Shown here one piece after another: positions 28,028 through 36,966 of a stretch of 39,951 bases of DNA. Both the position numbers and the translations under genes were made by a program. The notes beneath the pieces were generated by a model. The model worked only from the letters and a program-made list of their open reading frames with translations, was not told the origin of the DNA and did not search any database. Source of the DNA: a virus. The stretch is taken from positions 1-39,951 of the IMG/VR virus record IMGVR_UViG_3300046010_003885; one strand, written 5' to 3'. Positions within the stretch are counted from its first letter, which is position 1. Each line of letters opens with the position of its first letter.

Positions 28028-28621
28028 TTATGCTACAGTAAGTTTGACTGCAGGTGATGTTTCACTCACAGCATTAGTAGCTGAAACGATAACACGATAT
28101 TTGAATCCGTTTAAATTGGTAGGAGTCGATACGTTACTGATTGCTAATGTAGCTGTAGTAGCACCGGTGTAAACACCAGTATTAGTTATGTCAACATATA
28201 CATTGCCATTAGTAGTAGTTGATCTTTGCCACTGATAAGACAATGCACCACCGCCAGAACTGATTGCAGCAACAACTGCAAATGTAGTAGCAGCACCAGA
28301 AGCTACAGAACGTGCAACTGGTTTAGTTGTTAAAGTAATATCATAAGTTCCCGCAGTGTCGATACCAGCATCATTAGCACGGTCGCCAGCGGCAACTGCA
28401 GTAACAGACATTGGAATTAAGCATTCTGCTTTGTGACGGATTGCTCCAGCCGCATTTTTATACTGTTCATATAACCACCAGCCTGGACCAGTAATGCCTT
28501 TTGCTTTTGTATCTGCATCAGCGGCTTCAGTATTATCAATGAAGATTGCTTTTGCACGTTGTTCTTCGTTTAAATATTTTGGGACACTGGCATCAGTATC
28601 CGTTTTTCCCCATAAACTCAT
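28028..28621 (-). CDS. Virion-type protein with Ig-like C-terminal domain
   Basis: A 197-residue protein. The N-terminal part (MSLWGKTDTDASVPKYLNEE, then KGITGPGWWLYEQYKNAAGA, IRHKAECLIP) is known from decoration-type proteins of marine T4-like phages. The C-terminal part (YQWQRSTTTNGNVYVDITNT onward to SPAVKLTVA) is an Ig-like beta sandwich. Ig domains on phage particles are thought to bind surfaces or sugars. A late-promoter-like box lies 28 bases upstream. Confidence 0.7.
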   Translation of the reverse strand: MSLWGKTDTDASVPKYLNEEQRAKAIFIDNTEAADADTKAKGITGPGWWLYEQYKNAAGAIRHKAECLIPMSVTAVAAGDRANDAGIDTAGTYDITLTTKPVARSVASGAATTFAVVAAISSGGGALSYQWQRSTTTNGNVYVDITNTGVYTGATTATLAISNVSTPTNLNGFKYRVIVSATNAVSETSPAVKLTVA

Positions 28622-28648
28622 TGTTATCTCCTTATTAGTTTGTAAATA

Positions 28649-28656
28649 TATTTATT
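28649..28656 (-). promoter_or_regulatory. Probable late promoter
   Basis: Minus strand AATAAATA, 7 of 8 matches to TATAAATA, 28 bases before the ATG at 28621; overlaps the stop of the next upstream gene. Confidence 0.4.
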
Positions 28657-30040
28657 AGTAAATTTCTCGCCATTGGATACCACACCAAACATTTGCTGCC
28701 GCTCCTATAGATTGAGCACATACTACATAGATTTCACTATCTGTACAATCAAAATTTTGTGTTATAAAATTTCTTTTTGCTGCAGTCGGATTACTTTCAG
28801 ATCCAGTACCAGTACCTTTAGCACTACCACCAGGGCTTGAAGTACCAACAAATCCATTATCTACAACATCACCACCAGATATTGCTGTTCCTAATATAGT
28901 ATATTCAACTGCACTTTCTGACGAAACGCTTGTCCAAGTAGGACTACTTAAAGTTATTGATGATAGACCTGAGAGTTTTATTAGTTTCCAATATACTGGA
29001 TTCTGTTCAGCATAAACATTAACATTTCCCATTCTTAACATTACACGATTAGGATAACCTTTAAATGTTGATTTTAATCTTATTGCTACGATTGGATAAT
29101 TTGCGCCTAATGGAACATTCTGAGATGCAGTGCCTGAATCGATTGCCCAATCTATACCTGATTCTGCATATCCACCTTCAGAAACAACAGTTGAACAAAT
29201 TTGGTCAAAAGAACCACCAGTAGTTGTACCTGTATTTCTTATTTCACATCTAACTGGTAAATTTGGATTACTCATATAGACTACAGGTAAGTAATTACTG
29301 TTGTAAAATTCATGTGCAACAATCATATTACCGTTATGAACAAAACCGCATCTTACTCTACCAACACCTAGCCACTGAAAATCAATGAAAAATATTTGTG
29401 TCTTAGTAATATCGAGAGTCCACGATCCAGATACTCCGCTGTTAGTACCATCTGTAGAAGTGCCAACAATTGTCGTATTACAAGTATCAACATTCCATTG
29501 AGCTTGAGTAACTCTTCTAGCATCGCTAGGAGTTCCGGTAGTGTCTGTTCTTATAACAAAACTTAAAGTACCGTCGCCAGCTTGTTCAAAATAGATTCCA
29601 TTTCTGTCGTCAAAATAACCAGTCCGTTTAACTACATTAGCAATAGGACTATAGAAGTTAATTGTTGACTTTATTAGTTGACTTTTACCTGGCATGTAGT
29701 TGTGATACTGTTTTGTCTGGTGTATAGCATAACTTGAACTATTTGATGTTGTCGTTAACCTTGCAGATGCTTGATTTGCATTATGAGTAATCGTTCCACC
29801 ATTAGATACGATATTCAGAAAGTTTTGATCTATACCATAAGTATGTTTATAATCACCTAAAGTAAATGCTTCAGATATTCTTAATCTACCAAAAGCATCA
29901 GAACCTCCTGTAACAGCACTCATAGAAACAGGAAATCTATTGGTATCAGATACTACAGATCCATCATTATACACTTCAGTTGATATAGGATTTCCAACAT
30001 CATTTTTAATTTCTTGATTGTTTGTAAAAAGGTAACTCAC
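28655..30040 (-). CDS. Conserved virion structural protein
   Basis: A 461-residue beta-rich protein without membrane segments. DAFGRLRISEAFTLGDYKHT followed by YGIDQNFLN is a known block in structural proteins of T4-like marine phages; a long beta stretch with DFQWLGVGRVRCGFVHNGNM follows. The C-terminal part has Gly/Ser-rich loops. A tail-fibre-, neck- or baseplate-attached protein is likely. It overlaps the next upstream gene by four bases. Confidence 0.65.
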   Translation of the reverse strand: MSYLFTNNQEIKNDVGNPISTEVYNDGSVVSDTNRFPVSMSAVTGGSDAFGRLRISEAFTLGDYKHTYGIDQNFLNIVSNGGTITHNANQASARLTTTSNSSSYAIHQTKQYHNYMPGKSQLIKSTINFYSPIANVVKRTGYFDDRNGIYFEQAGDGTLSFVIRTDTTGTPSDARRVTQAQWNVDTCNTTIVGTSTDGTNSGVSGSWTLDITKTQIFFIDFQWLGVGRVRCGFVHNGNMIVAHEFYNSNYLPVVYMSNPNLPVRCEIRNTGTTTGGSFDQICSTVVSEGGYAESGIDWAIDSGTASQNVPLGANYPIVAIRLKSTFKGYPNRVMLRMGNVNVYAEQNPVYWKLIKLSGLSSITLSSPTWTSVSSESAVEYTILGTAISGGDVVDNGFVGTSSPGGSAKGTGTGSESNPTAAKRNFITQNFDCTDSEIYVVCAQSIGAAANVWCGIQWREIY

Positions 30041-30777
30041 ACTATTCTCCAGCCATTTCTATAAAGTAATTGAATTGCACCATTGTCTAATTGAATAATG
30101 AAACCAGTAGGATCATTATCAACAGTTCCTAAAACAGTTATTGGATTAACTGAAGCATTACCAGATTCATCTTTGATTATCAACATCCGACCAGAACTTG
30201 GATTGCTAGGTAAAGTAATAGTAGTTGGTCCGTTATATGTAACACCAACATAGTAATCATCAGATGAGACTGTATATGTAGAAGTCGTTACATTGTTGGT
30301 AGTATAAACTATATCATGTGGATTGACTTCAGCAAACTCAAATTTCTTTAAGGTTGCATTGTATCTCAGATATCTACCATCATAGATTGAACTTCTTACT
30401 ATATCATCAAGATAACGAAGATTCACTTCACCACTACCAGGACCAGCAAGAGAAATCTTACCCATCCATTGCTCTATAAACTTTAACTTATCTCTAATAT
30501 GTCTAACGTCATTATCAACAGGACTGACTTCTGGTTGTTGATAAGATTGTTCGTTGAATAATTTAGTTAGTTCCGGCGTTAAAACAGATTCTGGTGATTC
30601 CTCCATAATAGGTTCTGGTTCAATGTAAACTTCTTCAAGTGCTTGTACCTTGAATGGATTTGATTCCTTTACCCGTTCTGATATTTCAATCAATCTATTT
30701 TCTTTTTCAGATTGTTCTTGTATCTTTGCCAATTTAGCATCAGATATCAATTTTAGGAAATCACCAAATTCTGCCAT
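30037..30777 (-). CDS. Fibre/baseplate-like virion protein
   Basis: A 246-residue protein: helical charged N-terminus (LISDAKLAKIQEQSEKENRL), a Pro/Glu-rich linker, then GPGSGEVNLRYLDDIVRSSI and GRYLRYNATLKKFEFAEV, known from T4-like phage structural proteins. The C-terminal beta domain (TVSSDDYYVGVTYNGPTTIT, LIIKDESGN) is a frequent fibre-tip or head-decoration module. Coupled to its neighbour by ATGA. Confidence 0.65.
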   Translation of the reverse strand: MAEFGDFLKLISDAKLAKIQEQSEKENRLIEISERVKESNPFKVQALEEVYIEPEPIMEESPESVLTPELTKLFNEQSYQQPEVSPVDNDVRHIRDKLKFIEQWMGKISLAGPGSGEVNLRYLDDIVRSSIYDGRYLRYNATLKKFEFAEVNPHDIVYTTNNVTTSTYTVSSDDYYVGVTYNGPTTITLPSNPSSGRMLIIKDESGNASVNPITVLGTVDNDPTGFIIQLDNGAIQLLYRNGWRIV

Positions 30778-30781
30778 TTGA

Positions 30782-30964
30782 TTACCCTTTGTTTAAATGT
30801 TTGAAGTATCCAATACGCTTTTCTTGCTTATTGAACCATTCTTCGGAAGGTTTCCCCTCACCTTTATAATAGGCGAGAGGTTTACCAGATTTCTTAGAAA
30901 CAATTGCCCACTTGCCGTCTACTTGTTTCAATACTTCTTCAAGATATTCTTTGAAGGTAATCAT
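30782..30964 (-). CDS. Small protein with capsid-targeting-like N-terminus
   Basis: A 60-residue basic protein. It begins MITFKEYLEEVLKQ, which resembles the MK-x-F-K-E-Y-L-x-E tag of several genes at 34.5-37.8 kb and the T4 capsid-targeting peptide. The rest (KWAIVSKKSGKPLAYYKGEG, KPSEEWFNKQEKRIG) is a common small motif in phage proteins. An internal head protein is suggested. Confidence 0.6.
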   Translation of the reverse strand: MITFKEYLEEVLKQVDGKWAIVSKKSGKPLAYYKGEGKPSEEWFNKQEKRIGYFKHLNKG

Positions 30965-30965
30965 T

Positions 30966-31766
30966 TTAGTCTTCAGCTTCGTTATACTGAGTTGGTTTTA
31001 AGTGACCAGCAACTTTAGCAATATGAGCCGATTGAGTTCCTTGATCTACTAAGGCACCATTTACTTCATTCCATGATGTATGAGTTTTATTACCAGGTTT
31101 CAATTTTGCTAAGAAATTAACTGCACCTTTTTGTCCTAATACTTTACTCACAGCATCAGTTGCACGACTAACTGGAATATTAGTACCTTCATCAAGGTTT
31201 TCTTTAACATCGCCTTTGACTTCAGATACTTTATATTTAATACCGTAGTATGATTTTTCGCCAGGAGATAATCCTTTATTCAATCTTTTAGCGTGTTCTT
31301 TAGCATCTTCTTTAGTTTCATGAGTTTTAACATGAACAGGACCACCGCTACCAATAGAACCACCATGTCTATGGACTGCAAACGCTTCCATTATTTCGTA
31401 TTCATCGAGTTGCTCTAATGATTCTTTAAACTCTTTAAAGTTTTTCATTCCTTTCTTTTTACGAAGTAATGCAAAATCATGAGCATCTACTTTACCATTA
31501 TCATTAGCATCCAATTTCTTATGATTAGGATGAGCAAATTTTTCGTCCATTACATCTTCTTGAACTTTAATACCGCGTTTCTTGAGTTCCGCTGCAACTC
31601 TTTGTCTTTGGTCATAACTACGAGTACCTTTAGGTTCTTTTGCATGTAATGCGTGAAGACTTGTCAAGGTATCAGTCTTGACATTACTTAGATCATGAGT
31701 TGATTCATTCATAGCAATATAAGTTTCTTGGATCGATTGTAACGCTTCTAGTTGTTCTACTAACAT
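30966..31766 (-). CDS. Internal-type virion protein with an EF-hand-like loop
   Basis: A 266-residue hydrophilic protein. Residues 85-98 (LDANDNGKVDAHDF) match a calcium-binding EF-hand/dockerin loop with Asp, Asn, Asn, Gly, Asp and Asp at the right positions. Directly after comes KNFKEFKESLEQL, similar to the packaging tag seen in neighbours, but internal. The C-terminal half (WNEVNGALVDQGTQSAHIAK) has no known domain. It lies in the virion block beside the Dps-like gene. Function unknown. Confidence 0.55.
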   Translation of the reverse strand: MLVEQLEALQSIQETYIAMNESTHDLSNVKTDTLTSLHALHAKEPKGTRSYDQRQRVAAELKKRGIKVQEDVMDEKFAHPNHKKLDANDNGKVDAHDFALLRKKKGMKNFKEFKESLEQLDEYEIMEAFAVHRHGGSIGSGGPVHVKTHETKEDAKEHAKRLNKGLSPGEKSYYGIKYKVSEVKGDVKENLDEGTNIPVSRATDAVSKVLGQKGAVNFLAKLKPGNKTHTSWNEVNGALVDQGTQSAHIAKVAGHLKPTQYNEAED

Positions 31767-31776
31767 TTAGTTCTCC

Positions 31777-32214
31777 TTACTTTAAAATTGATTTCAACAT
31801 CCACTGATGCTTTTTGTGTGCTGTTAAACGGTCTGCCAAGAAATTAGCATAACCTTGTTCATTTACTTCCTGTGATGCTTCAAATGCAGATTCCAACGAT
31901 TCAATCATCAATACATTAGCTTCGTATAGATTAGTTAACATAGTATTGACATTATCTGGTTTAACCATATCTTCATTGATTGTTTTATATCTAGTCAATT
32001 CAGTCAAACTAATAGGAGCATATACATCAAAAGTTCTAATGAATTCGGCTAGTGTATCTACTGCACCATAAGTATCTGCGTAAAAATCACCAAAGAAATC
32101 ATGGAATTGTGGAAAATAGAATGATTCTACGTTCCAATGGTATGAAGCACTTTTGAAGTATAGTACAAAGTTGTTAGCAAATACTATTCTCGAGGTTGCG
32201 ATTAATTTATCCAT
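31777..32214 (-). CDS. Dps-like ferritin-family protein
   Basis: A 145-residue four-helix-bundle protein of the Dps/ferritin family, which store iron and coat DNA to protect it from oxidation. The ferroxidase region is visible: YHWNVES with His26, His38 in QFHDFFGDFY, Asp43, Asp53 in AVDTLAEF and Glu57. Spacing of His26, His38, Asp53 and Glu57 matches Dps; the third acidic position is shifted by one. The C-terminus has KKHQWMLKSILK in place of the usual DNA-binding tail. Placed between internal-protein genes, it may be packaged or protect the phage genome. Confidence 0.75.
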   Translation of the reverse strand: MDKLIATSRIVFANNFVLYFKSASYHWNVESFYFPQFHDFFGDFYADTYGAVDTLAEFIRTFDVYAPISLTELTRYKTINEDMVKPDNVNTMLTNLYEANVLMIESLESAFEASQEVNEQGYANFLADRLTAHKKHQWMLKSILK

Positions 32215-32216
32215 GT

Positions 32217-33905
32217 TTAGTCTCTGTTGATTGGATGAAGACGAGCATTTTCAATTTTTCTAATTTTAGGCACTAACTTCATTGCTGCTTTATCGATTAG
32301 TTTCTTTTTCTTAGCTACGATTCTTTCAATCCGTTCTTTTTCTTGGACGGTCAATTGACTCAAAGGTTTCTTTGCAAGTTTTGCTTTAAGTGCATTGATT
32401 GCGGCATTACGCGCTCGATGATTAATCTTCTGTGGACTAGAACGAGTATGTAAAGCAATCTTCATTTTGCGTATACGTTTGCCTTGCGATTGCTTGAATC
32501 TGATAGCAGCTTTGATGCGTTCCATTCTTGATAATACTTCAGTAAGATATGATTCGTTCATTCCATCAAGGTCTTTAACGTGAGTAACATGGTTTCCTTC
32601 ATCATCAACAACATGAAGTTCATCGTCATCATAGGTGCTTAAAATATCTTCATCAGACACTTTATCAACCATGTCATCCAATTCATCATCTGACATATCA
32701 TCTTCAGAATCTTCCTCATGTAATTTGTATTTGACTTTCATTCTACGTAAAGAATCGTTATCTCCATTTGGTTCTATAGTACTTCCTACTCTACCATGAC
32801 CTTTACTTTCATCATCTAAATCACTTTGAGTATTTTTCAAATCATCAGAATCTTTATCTTCTGGACCACCATTATCATCTTCATCGCCATCGTTTGGATG
32901 AACTTGGTCTGGATTAATAACTCTTTTTACTTTGGGCGAACTTACTAATTTAGATGAATCTTCCTTTACTAATGCTGGCATAAGTTTTTTGTCATACATG
33001 ATTCCTGCTTCAGTAGCAGTACTAAGCATATTTTTAAGAATCTTTAATGAATCTGATTTGAGTGGATTCTTTGAGAGAGTTTTGAGTGCCTTATTGATAA
33101 GTTCTTCTGGCGATGAAGAATCAGAATCAACACCAAGAGTACCAGCAACAATCTTGGCAATTTTTAGTTTGTCTGAACTTGAGTATGTCATTTCTTGTAT
33201 TTTTCCTGCTGAATAAGAATCTTGGCTTCCATAATCGGATACTGCTAATTCCATTTTGTGATATGAATTCATTAAGTAATCTTCGTGATGAAGATACACG
33301 CCCAATCTTTTAAGAATATCAACGGCTACTTGCTGAGCTCTTTGGAATGCATGAAAGTCGTCTATAGACAATGAACCTGATACGATACTTTTTTGAATAC
33401 CGAATGCCTGATCAGTTGCTTTGATAGCATTTAGGAGTGCTACGGGATCAATATTTGGTAATTGAGTTAGTTTGGTGTATTCGAAGATTGCTTCTTTACT
33501 TATATCAAAATTCTTGGTAGTGAATCCTTTATAAGTTACTTGATTAGTAGTAACATTGCCAAAATCTTCTTTCAATGATTGTTTGGTTTGGTTGTCTACT
33601 ACATTAACTTCCACAAGCCACTTGCGTTGAATATTGCCATCAGAATCTGTTACTGTGAGATAGTTGCTACCTCTACTGAGTATTTCTAGGTAAGTATTAT
33701 TGGATTCGACTATGTCACCAACATTGAAAATCTCACCACGAAAGTATTGTTCACGGATACTATCAAGCTCAGTGGTTTTATCAAATTCTATGTTTGGATC
33801 GGTATGCTTTGAGAATGGAGAGTTATCCAAAGACTCTATAAGATCAACTTTACTAAAATCAATTTTACTAGTCTTTGGATTGAATAGCGATTGGTATGTT
33901 TTCAT
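32217..33905 (-). CDS. Large internal-type virion protein with basic C-terminal domain
   Basis: A 562-residue protein. N-terminus MKTYQSLF resembles the T4 capsid-targeting peptide MKTYQEF. A long acidic, disordered-looking middle (PNDGDEDDNGGPEDKDSDDL onward) is followed by a very basic C-terminal domain (FKQSQGKRIRKMKIALHTRS, NAAINALKAKLAKKPLSQLT, KKKKLIDKAAMKLVPKIRKI) known from cyanophage T4-like genomes. A head-internal, DNA-binding protein or prohead core component is likely. A late promoter lies 31 bases upstream. Confidence 0.6.
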   Translation of the reverse strand: MKTYQSLFNPKTSKIDFSKVDLIESLDNSPFSKHTDPNIEFDKTTELDSIREQYFRGEIFNVGDIVESNNTYLEILSRGSNYLTVTDSDGNIQRKWLVEVNVVDNQTKQSLKEDFGNVTTNQVTYKGFTTKNFDISKEAIFEYTKLTQLPNIDPVALLNAIKATDQAFGIQKSIVSGSLSIDDFHAFQRAQQVAVDILKRLGVYLHHEDYLMNSYHKMELAVSDYGSQDSYSAGKIQEMTYSSSDKLKIAKIVAGTLGVDSDSSSPEELINKALKTLSKNPLKSDSLKILKNMLSTATEAGIMYDKKLMPALVKEDSSKLVSSPKVKRVINPDQVHPNDGDEDDNGGPEDKDSDDLKNTQSDLDDESKGHGRVGSTIEPNGDNDSLRRMKVKYKLHEEDSEDDMSDDELDDMVDKVSDEDILSTYDDDELHVVDDEGNHVTHVKDLDGMNESYLTEVLSRMERIKAAIRFKQSQGKRIRKMKIALHTRSSPQKINHRARNAAINALKAKLAKKPLSQLTVQEKERIERIVAKKKKLIDKAAMKLVPKIRKIENARLHPINRD

Positions 33906-33936
33906 TTGGATTCCATCTATTAATAGTACATTGTAC

Positions 33937-33944
33937 TATTTATG
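33937..33944 (-). promoter_or_regulatory. Probable late promoter
   Basis: Minus strand CATAAATA (7 of 8 to TATAAATA), 31 bases before the ATG at 33905, next to the small palindrome TAGTACAATGTACTA (33924-33938). Confidence 0.5.
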
Positions 33945-33949
33945 AATTT

Positions 33950-34552
33950 TTAGAACCCAGAATACTCCTTGAAGGACATGAGACTTTCTTTAATATTCAT
34001 ACCTTTACAGGCAAGATCCCATACTTGTTTAGCATCTGCATCGGATGCTTCTTTTGGAAGAGAATGACGGAATGATTCAAAATCTCCATCAGTAACATAT
34101 TTTCTCATTGCTGTTCCAGACATAGCAGCATCCTCTCCATCTTCATCGGGATCTCTACCACCTCTACTAAGTACACCTACTTTACTGAATTTGAAGTAAT
34201 CACGGCTATTAGCAAAATCAACAAATGATTTCTGGTAATCAGCAAATCTGTCTTCTCCACATACTAGATAAACTTCATCATACCCATGTTCATTAGCATA
34301 ATGAAGAATGTTGCCTGGTTGCTTAACTTTATTTTCAGCATCTACCTTAACCACACCTTTGGTCCATTTGGACATCATTTTAGCTTTATCGAGGTAAGGT
34401 AATGGATTCTTTTTGTTTTCTGAGTGAGACAAGAATATGGCAGGATCGCCATTATGTTTCTTTGCCAGTTGTTCTACTTTATCTACCAACAACATATGTC
34501 CACGATGGAATATATTGAATCGTCCAAACGCCGCTACTAATACTTTTTTCAT
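33950..34552 (-). CDS. NMNAT/cytidylyltransferase-like nucleotidyltransferase
   Basis: A 200-residue enzyme of the HxGH nucleotidyltransferase superfamily, which transfers an NMP to a small substrate (in relatives nicotinamide mononucleotide or phosphocholine). GRFNIFHRGHMLLV has the His16-x-x-His19 motif, and SGTAMRKYV is the ISSTxR-like second motif. The C-terminus carries SLMSFKEYSGF, which looks like the packaging tag placed at the end of the protein. It could restore NAD during infection. It is 2 bases from its neighbour. Confidence 0.75.
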   Translation of the reverse strand: MKKVLVAAFGRFNIFHRGHMLLVDKVEQLAKKHNGDPAIFLSHSENKKNPLPYLDKAKMMSKWTKGVVKVDAENKVKQPGNILHYANEHGYDEVYLVCGEDRFADYQKSFVDFANSRDYFKFSKVGVLSRGGRDPDEDGEDAAMSGTAMRKYVTDGDFESFRHSLPKEASDADAKQVWDLACKGMNIKESLMSFKEYSGF

Positions 34553-34553
34553 T

Positions 34554-34982
34554 TTAACAGTTCCATTTTTTGAGTGCTAATGCTTTTCGAGTAGGTTCAC
34601 CATTAGGTTTCTTCATAGGACCTTCAACTCCACTCATCCGAGCACAAAATGATTTTCTACGATTAGCAGCTTTACTACCTGGTTTTAACTTAGAAGGAGG
34701 AGTAGTAACAGCTGTTTTCAAATTCCCACCAGTTCTTCTATTATAGGCATCAACTCCTTTCTGAGTCATTCCTCCAGTAGAACTCTTATGACCTTTAGCA
34801 TCAATAGCATACTCTAAAAGTTCTTCATCGGAGAACTCCTCCAAATTTTCCCAAAATATTTCAGAATCGATACCATGCTTTAATGATAGTTCTTCAATAA
34901 CTTCTTCTATCAAATCAAATTGTTCTTCTAAACTTGTTTCGTGTAGATTATGTTCTACTATAAACTGATTATATGTTTTCAT
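34554..34982 (-). CDS. Conserved phage protein with packaging-like tag and Cys-containing C-terminus
   Basis: A 142-residue protein. It starts MKTYNQFIVEHN, very close to the T4 capsid-targeting peptide (MKTYQEFIAEA). An acidic helix region follows, then a conserved block GGMTQKGVDAYNRRTGGNLK and RRKSFCARMSGVEGPMKKPN that ends in RKALALKKWNC, known from many phages (a domain of unknown function). Probably a head-internal protein. It overlaps its neighbour by four bases. Confidence 0.65.
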   Translation of the reverse strand: MKTYNQFIVEHNLHETSLEEQFDLIEEVIEELSLKHGIDSEIFWENLEEFSDEELLEYAIDAKGHKSSTGGMTQKGVDAYNRRTGGNLKTAVTTPPSKLKPGSKAANRRKSFCARMSGVEGPMKKPNGEPTRKALALKKWNC

Positions 34983-35875
34983 TTTGATTTACTCTGTTTG
35001 AATTCGGGAGTAGTTGTTTTTAACCACTTGCCGTTAATGTTCATGATTAGTCCTTCTATATTAGGACCAAGCATATCCTTGCCTTTGATACCAGGATGAT
35101 TAATAATGAATTCAGCAAGTTCGTCTTTACACTTTTGGATTACTGCTTTGATTCCTTCTTTCTCTTCTTTGTCTGCAGCTTTTCTTGATAACAACACTTG
35201 TTTAGCTTTATCATCAATCGAATCTAATGGAGACAAGTAACCTGAAATATCAATGTCACTAGTAGAGAGATATGGATCCAAAATCATAACATCTTTCTTG
35301 GTCATTTTGTATAGGCTATCAAGAATAGCTTTTTCGTCTGGATGAGTTTCTCCAGTAGAAGCAATCAGTACTTTATGAGGGAACAATGTCATTAATGACC
35401 CTAGTTTGTTCTTATCATATTTCACAGTAACAAAAGTAATCCAATCATCTTCTTTATCAGCAAGAGGATTATAGAATACTTCTACAACAACTTTAGTATC
35501 ATTGGGAAGATTCTTAGTGATTGGAGAATTGTTAAAGAACTTTAGAATACTGTCATAATGGCCAGCACGGTCAATAGAAACCTGGTCAGCTGTACCTTTA
35601 GATGAAGTAAATTTAGTGAATGATCCTTCATCATAGATTGGCCCTGAACGACTAGATTCTACAAATGTTTTACCTGTAGAATCTTTACCTACTCTGAATC
35701 CTAATCCATCAACCTTCAATTGTACTGGAATATTTTTCAGTTTGCCACCAAAGTCTTTCTTGATTTTAGAAAAGAACTCTATGAAGTCAATATCCTTCAT
35801 CTTCTGGAGATGATCGATACCTTCTCTTTTAGTTTGTTGGACGTCTTCTTTTAAGTATTCTTTGAACGATTTCAT
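34979..35875 (-). CDS. Ligase-like (nucleotidyltransferase) protein with packaging-like tag
   Basis: A 298-residue protein of the ATP-dependent ligase/capping nucleotidyltransferase superfamily. VQLKVDGLGFRVG is motif I with Lys54; SSRSGPI is the motif Ia-like segment, VVVEVFYNPL fits motif III, NIEGLIMNING motif IV and WLKTTTPEFK motif V. An OB domain is not obvious. The N-terminus MKSFKEYLKE is the tag shared with neighbours. It might join DNA or RNA ends after entry. It overlaps the nucleotidyltransferase gene upstream by four bases. The third ligase-type protein in the window. Confidence 0.65.
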   Translation of the reverse strand: MKSFKEYLKEDVQQTKREGIDHLQKMKDIDFIEFFSKIKKDFGGKLKNIPVQLKVDGLGFRVGKDSTGKTFVESSRSGPIYDEGSFTKFTSSKGTADQVSIDRAGHYDSILKFFNNSPITKNLPNDTKVVVEVFYNPLADKEDDWITFVTVKYDKNKLGSLMTLFPHKVLIASTGETHPDEKAILDSLYKMTKKDVMILDPYLSTSDIDISGYLSPLDSIDDKAKQVLLSRKAADKEEKEGIKAVIQKCKDELAEFIINHPGIKGKDMLGPNIEGLIMNINGKWLKTTTPEFKQSKSK

Positions 35876-36966
35876 TTAAATGCCTTATAGTAGGCTGTAA
35901 TTTGAGGAGTATACTTATTAATATCAATTCCAATTTGCGAAGCAAATAATGCTACACCTGGGAATTTCTCATCAAGATCGCCTTTAGGATTGCCACGAAC
36001 AATTGCTTGGGCACCAGCACCAAAGAATCTATCAAAGAAATCTTCAAAAACCATTACTTGTTCTGTATGTGATTTGTGTCGCTTAACGATAGAAATTAAT
36101 CCAGTGAATGATTGCATTTCTTTCATCTCAGCTGGAGTTGGTTGTACACCAAGGAACATAGTAAATATATTTTCGAGTTCAGTAACGAATACAGAATCTT
36201 TAGATTCCAACTCGTCGTAAACAGGTTTGCCATTCATCATAACTTGTTTGCCATTTTCCATTACAGGCATATAGCGTATACGAAGACCTTTTTGGACACT
36301 GAATGCCAATTTAGATTTGTCAGTTTCTTTAGGAGTTCTTTTCTTGCCCGTTAGGATAACAATAGGCTCACGTTTATCACCATGCAAACTTTGCATTAAG
36401 TATTTGTGAGCTACTCCCTTGACACCTTTGATAACATCTTCCCAAGCAGAACTATGACTAAATTGTGCCCAGTCTGTTGGTTTACCATTTTGGAAATCTA
36501 CTAACTCTAAATCAATTTGAATATTGATGCCGTACTTACTGAGTTCCCATAATGATATGAATTGACCAGCAGATACTTTATAACCAATCAATTTAATAGG
36601 ACCAAATGTTTTCCCTTTGTTATCCGTAAGGAATTCTTTAATCATTGGTTCCATAGCAACATCGACTTGAGTATCAATATCACCTACAGAAGGTTTTTTA
36701 GAAGTAAACAAAGCAGAAGGAATGTCAGCAAGATTAAAGAAATGGAATGCTGAACCACTCAAGTACTTGTTAGATTTAAATAGCTCATCATTCCATATAG
36801 GAAGACCATATTTCATTTTGAATGCATTTGAAATTGTTTCGAGACCTTGACGGATAATAGGTACAATCTCGTCTCGTGAAATTGATTTTAGATCAATTCG
36901 TGTTGCTTCTTGATCGTCAATTACTACATTACCACCTTCTACAAGATATTCTTTGAATGTTTTCAT
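35872..36966 (-). CDS. Polymerase-beta-type nucleotidyltransferase with packaging-like tag
   Basis: A 364-residue protein. After the tag MKTFKEYLVE it has the nucleotidyltransferase signature: LSGSAFHFF (Gly71-Ser72), then VGDIDTQVD (Asp96 and Asp98) and the third acidic strand IQIDLELVDF. This is the Pol beta-like fold used by tRNA nucleotidyltransferases, kanamycin-type transferases and toxins. The C-terminal half is helical. Substrate unknown. It is coupled by ATGA overlaps to the ligase-like and nuclease-like genes. Confidence 0.6.
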   Translation of the reverse strand: MKTFKEYLVEGGNVVIDDQEATRIDLKSISRDEIVPIIRQGLETISNAFKMKYGLPIWNDELFKSNKYLSGSAFHFFNLADIPSALFTSKKPSVGDIDTQVDVAMEPMIKEFLTDNKGKTFGPIKLIGYKVSAGQFISLWELSKYGINIQIDLELVDFQNGKPTDWAQFSHSSAWEDVIKGVKGVAHKYLMQSLHGDKREPIVILTGKKRTPKETDKSKLAFSVQKGLRIRYMPVMENGKQVMMNGKPVYDELESKDSVFVTELENIFTMFLGVQPTPAEMKEMQSFTGLISIVKRHKSHTEQVMVFEDFFDRFFGAGAQAIVRGNPKGDLDEKFPGVALFASQIGIDINKYTPQITAYYKAFK

